A stretch of 16,533 nt of DNA, from positions 1 through 16,533 of the forward strand of contig JAZNPQ010000047.1 in NCBI GenBank assembly GCA_045589735.1, written 5' to 3'. The notes beneath the pieces were generated by a model. The model made no database searches. It was not told the DNA's origin and was given only the letters and a program-made list of their open reading frames with translations. Below, one piece after another: positions 14,218 through 16,533 of the stretch. Position numbers and translations under genes: made by a program. How positions within the stretch are numbered: the first letter of the stretch is position 1; each line of letters opens with the position of its first letter. Source of the stretch: RGIG3994 sp045589735 (GTDB lineage Bacteria > Bacillota > Clostridia > Oscillospirales > CAG-272).

Positions 14218-14892
14218 ATGGAAAAGTTAGTTAATATATTTCTTTTTGGTAAAAAATATGCAGTACCCGAAAATCTGACGATCATGACTGCTATGGAATA
14301 CGCAGGCTATCAGCTTGTCAGAGGATGCGGATGCCGTAACGGATTTTGCGGTGCTTGCGCAACCATATACCGTATAAAGGGTGACCGTGAGCTCAAGGCT
14401 TGTCTTGCGTGTCAGACAAAGGTCGAGGACAATATGTATATTGCCACACTGCCTTTTTTCCCGCTTGTAAAGCAGGTATACGATATTGAAAAAATACCGG
14501 TAAACGAGACTGTTATGATGCAGCTCTATCCAGAAATTTACGCTTGTATCGGATGTAACGCATGTACCAAGAGCTGTACACAGAAGCTGAACGTAATGCA
14601 GTACATAGCATACGCTCAGCGCGGAGATTTCGAAAAGTGCGCAGAGGAGTCGTTTGACTGCGTAATGTGCGGTGTTTGTTCTTCAAGATGCCCCGCAGGT
14701 ATCTCTCATCCGCAGGTTGCAATGCTTGCAAGACGTATTAACGGTAAGTATCTCGCTCCCGGATGCGGACACCTTGAGGATCGCGTAAAAGAGATAAAGA
14801 ACGGTGACTTTAACGAGCTGATCGAGGCACTTATGCAAAAGCCGATCGACGAGCTCAAAGAGCTTTACAACAACCGTGAGATAGAGAAATAA
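14218..14892 (+). CDS. frdB: Fumarate reductase iron-sulfur subunit, short TfrB-like
   Basis: A 224-residue protein. The N-terminal ~75 residues form a plant-type [2Fe-2S] domain (C39, C44, C47 and C62 or C65, with an extra C37). Two [4Fe-4S] motifs follow, ACIGCNACTKSC and CVMCGVCSSRCP, in the second half. This arrangement is that of the iron-sulfur subunit of SdhB/FrdB/TfrB enzymes, but the last cluster motif is a full four-cysteine type rather than the [3Fe-4S] site of quinone-linked enzymes. It lacks the C-terminal CCG (HdrB-like) half of methanogen TfrB. The C terminus is helical and charged. GAGGTG at 14203-14208 supports the ATG, with 20 bases after the preceding gene and 12 before the flavoprotein gene. 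It probably passes electrons from the Hdr complex to the flavoprotein encoded next (inference). Confidence 0.83.
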   Translation: MEKLVNIFLFGKKYAVPENLTIMTAMEYAGYQLVRGCGCRNGFCGACATIYRIKGDRELKACLACQTKVEDNMYIATLPFFPLVKQVYDIEKIPVNETVMMQLYPEIYACIGCNACTKSCTQKLNVMQYIAYAQRGDFEKCAEESFDCVMCGVCSSRCPAGISHPQVAMLARRINGKYLAPGCGHLEDRVKEIKNGDFNELIEALMQKPIDELKELYNNREIEK

Positions 14893-14904
14893 GGAGGAAA
14901 GAAT

Positions 14905-16503
14905 ATGTATTCGGAGAATTTTCAGAAATCGCTTGCCGCAGTTGAAGCCGCAAGAGAGAAAAATATTGCACTTGAGCCGGAACGTATGACTGCAAAGCAG
15001 AAGGAAGATCTGCTTGCGGCTTTCCATCCCGACTACAGAAAGGATCAGTTCTCGGAGCTTAAAATAGGTCCTAACAAGGGCGAAAAGGTTCCGACAGAGC
15101 TTGCAGAGATCCTTCAGGCGCACAGCCGTATTACTGCTGACAGCGTAGATCTCACAAACCCCGACTACGAGACGGACGTTCTCGTTATCGGAGGCGGCGG
15201 AGCGGGTGCTTCTGCGGCTATTGAGGCAAACGAAGCGGGCGCTGACGTAATGATAGTGACCAAGCTCAGAATAGGCGACGCAAACACAATGATGGCAGAG
15301 GGCGGTATTCAGGCGGCAGATAAGCCGAACGACTCTCCCGCCATACACTTTGTCGACGCCTTTGGCGGCGGTCACTTCGCGGCAAAGAGAGAGCTGCTCT
15401 CAAAGCTCGTGTGCGACGCTCCCGAGGCTATAAAGTGGCTTAGCGACCTCGGCGTTGAGTTTGACAAGGATGCCGACGGTAATATGATAACCACCCACGG
15501 CGGCGGTACGTCAAGAAAGCGTATGCACGCGGCAAAGGACTATTCCGGAGCTGAAATTATGAGAACGCTTCGTGACGAGGTTCTCAACCGCGGAATTCCG
15601 GTAGTTGACTTCACAGCGGCAATAGAGCTGATACTTGATGAAAACGGAAAAGCCGCAGGTGCGGTTCTTATGAATATGGAGACGAAGGAGCTGCTCGTCG
15701 CAAAGGCAAAGACAGTCGTTATCGCAACAGGCGGAGCGGGAAGAATGCACTATCAGGGATTCCCGACCTCAAACCACTACGGTGCAACCGCTGACGGTCT
15801 TGTTCTCGGTTACAGAGCGGGCGCAAAGCTGCTTTACGCAGAAACACTTCAGTACCATCCCACAGGCGCGGCATATCCCGAACAGATATTCGGCGCACTC
15901 GTTACCGAAAAGGTACGTTCACTCGGAGCGAAGCTCGTAAACGTAAACGGCGAGGTATTTATGCATCCGCTGGAAACCCGTGACGTAACTGCGGCATCCG
16001 TAATACGTGAGTGCAGCGAAAGAGGAAACGGAATCGACACAGGCAACGGTCAGGCTGTATGGCTTGATACTCCTATGATTGAAAAGATAGGCGGAGAGGG
16101 AACTATTGAAAAGAGAATTCCCGCTATGATGAGAATGTTCGGTCAGTACGGTATCGATATCCGCAAAGAGCCTATTCTCATTTACCCCACGCTCCACTAC
16201 CAGAACGGCGGACTTGACATCACACCCGACGGAATGACGACTAACGTTGAAAATCTCTTCGTCGCAGGCGAGGCGGTCGGCGGAATCCACGGTAAGAACC
16301 GTCTTATGGGTAACTCGCTCCTCGATATCATCGTTTTCGGACGCAACGCGGGTATAAACGCGGCGGCAAAGGCGAAGAATACCAAGGTAGGCACACTCAC
16401 TCTTGACCACGTTGCAAAATTTGAGAAAGAAATAGAGAAAGCCGGAATCGAAACAGATAAGGTCTCTCCGAAGCTTCTTCCCGACTATACAAGAAAGAAA
16501 TAA
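14905..16503 (+). CDS. frdA: Fumarate reductase flavoprotein subunit with N-terminal extension
   Basis: A 532-residue flavoprotein of the SdhA/FrdA/L-aspartate oxidase family. After a ~90-residue N-terminal extension (containing FHPDYRKDQF and KIGPNKGEKVP) comes the FAD-binding GGGGAG (G96 onward). Residues equivalent to the known active site are H318 (YHPTG), E335 (TEK), R359 (TRDV), H431 (HYQNGG) and R466 (NRLMGNSLLD), so fumarate/succinate chemistry is predicted. The His that covalently binds FAD in quinone-linked enzymes is replaced by N127 (ANTMMAEGG), so FAD should be noncovalent, as in soluble enzymes. AAGGAGG at 14891-14897 overlaps the stop codon of frdB, indicating coupled synthesis. 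No membrane anchor subunit is visible in the window. L-aspartate oxidase is the main alternative; the adjacent iron-sulfur subunit and fumarase argue against it. Confidence 0.87.
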   Translation: MYSENFQKSLAAVEAAREKNIALEPERMTAKQKEDLLAAFHPDYRKDQFSELKIGPNKGEKVPTELAEILQAHSRITADSVDLTNPDYETDVLVIGGGGAGASAAIEANEAGADVMIVTKLRIGDANTMMAEGGIQAADKPNDSPAIHFVDAFGGGHFAAKRELLSKLVCDAPEAIKWLSDLGVEFDKDADGNMITTHGGGTSRKRMHAAKDYSGAEIMRTLRDEVLNRGIPVVDFTAAIELILDENGKAAGAVLMNMETKELLVAKAKTVVIATGGAGRMHYQGFPTSNHYGATADGLVLGYRAGAKLLYAETLQYHPTGAAYPEQIFGALVTEKVRSLGAKLVNVNGEVFMHPLETRDVTAASVIRECSERGNGIDTGNGQAVWLDTPMIEKIGGEGTIEKRIPAMMRMFGQYGIDIRKEPILIYPTLHYQNGGLDITPDGMTTNVENLFVAGEAVGGIHGKNRLMGNSLLDIIVFGRNAGINAAAKAKNTKVGTLTLDHVAKFEKEIEKAGIETDKVSPKLLPDYTRKK

Positions 16504-16520
16504 GAAAGAGGCGGATCTAA

Positions 16521-16533
16521 ATGAGTTTTTTTG
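16521..16533 (+). CDS. Start of a further gene, truncated by the window edge
   Basis: An ATG at 16521 preceded by a purine-rich GAGGCGGA (16509-16516) opens a frame reading Met-Ser-Phe-Phe before the sequence ends. The 17-base gap after the flavoprotein gene suggests it belongs to the same operon. Nothing can be said about its product, but its identity matters: a membrane anchor would argue for a quinone-linked fumarate reductase. Confidence 0.45.

Noticed and set aside
1..16533. CRISPR arrays, insertion sequences, tRNA or rRNA genes
   Set aside because: No repeat-spacer pattern, transposase-like frame, terminal inverted repeat or structured RNA gene was seen anywhere in the window.

Overview
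The window reads as one strand of a chromosome from a strictly anaerobic, fermentative Firmicute, most likely a clostridial gut or rumen type. The evidence is strong AGGAGG-type ribosome binding sites, AT-rich intergenic DNA, two [FeFe]-hydrogenase-type proteins and many ferredoxin-like proteins. The exact genus cannot be read from the sequence. Every gene I can support is on the + strand.

Region by region. (1) 1-536: a small stand-alone unit made of an extended -10 promoter, a PaaI-like hotdog thioesterase and a rho-independent terminator. (2) 537-761: a regulatory gap holding a strong extended -10 promoter whose spacer contains a (GT)5 repeat, with an inverted repeat resembling a Rex operator upstream. 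(3) 762-5320: a hydrogen module consisting of a stand-alone thioredoxin-like [2Fe-2S] ferredoxin, an [FeFe]-hydrogenase-like protein fused to a PAS domain (putative sensor), a SpoIIE-type protein phosphatase, and a second [FeFe] hydrogenase of the group B type. (4) 5366-7705: an LDH/MDH-family dehydrogenase carrying the malate-type arginine in its specificity loop, then class II fumarase. (5) 7760-14197: HdrB, HdrC, HdrA, MvhD, two dicluster iron-sulfur proteins and an FAD/NAD(P)-binding reductase. This is the set expected of an NAD(P)H-fed, flavin-based electron-bifurcating Hdr-Flx complex. (6) 14218-16503: a soluble-type fumarate reductase iron-sulfur subunit and its flavoprotein, then the first codons of another gene at the window edge.

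Genes from 762 to the end are tightly packed. Many overlap by 8-13 bases, the largest gap is 54 bases, and no internal terminator is seen, so one very long operon (or a few overlapping transcripts) is plausible.

How it may work together (inference): oxaloacetate goes to malate (the R80 dehydrogenase), then fumarate (FumC), then succinate (Frd). The Hdr-Flx complex would oxidise NAD(P)H and split electrons between ferredoxin (low potential) and fumarate via HdrBC and FrdB (high potential). The reduced ferredoxin could feed the group B hydrogenase, while the PAS-hydrogenase/phosphatase pair senses H2 or redox state. A soluble, electron-bifurcating fumarate reductase of this make-up is the most interesting hypothesis in the window. 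Hdr-Flx with DsrC in sulfate reducers and thiol:fumarate reductase with Hdr in methanogens are the closest systems known to me.
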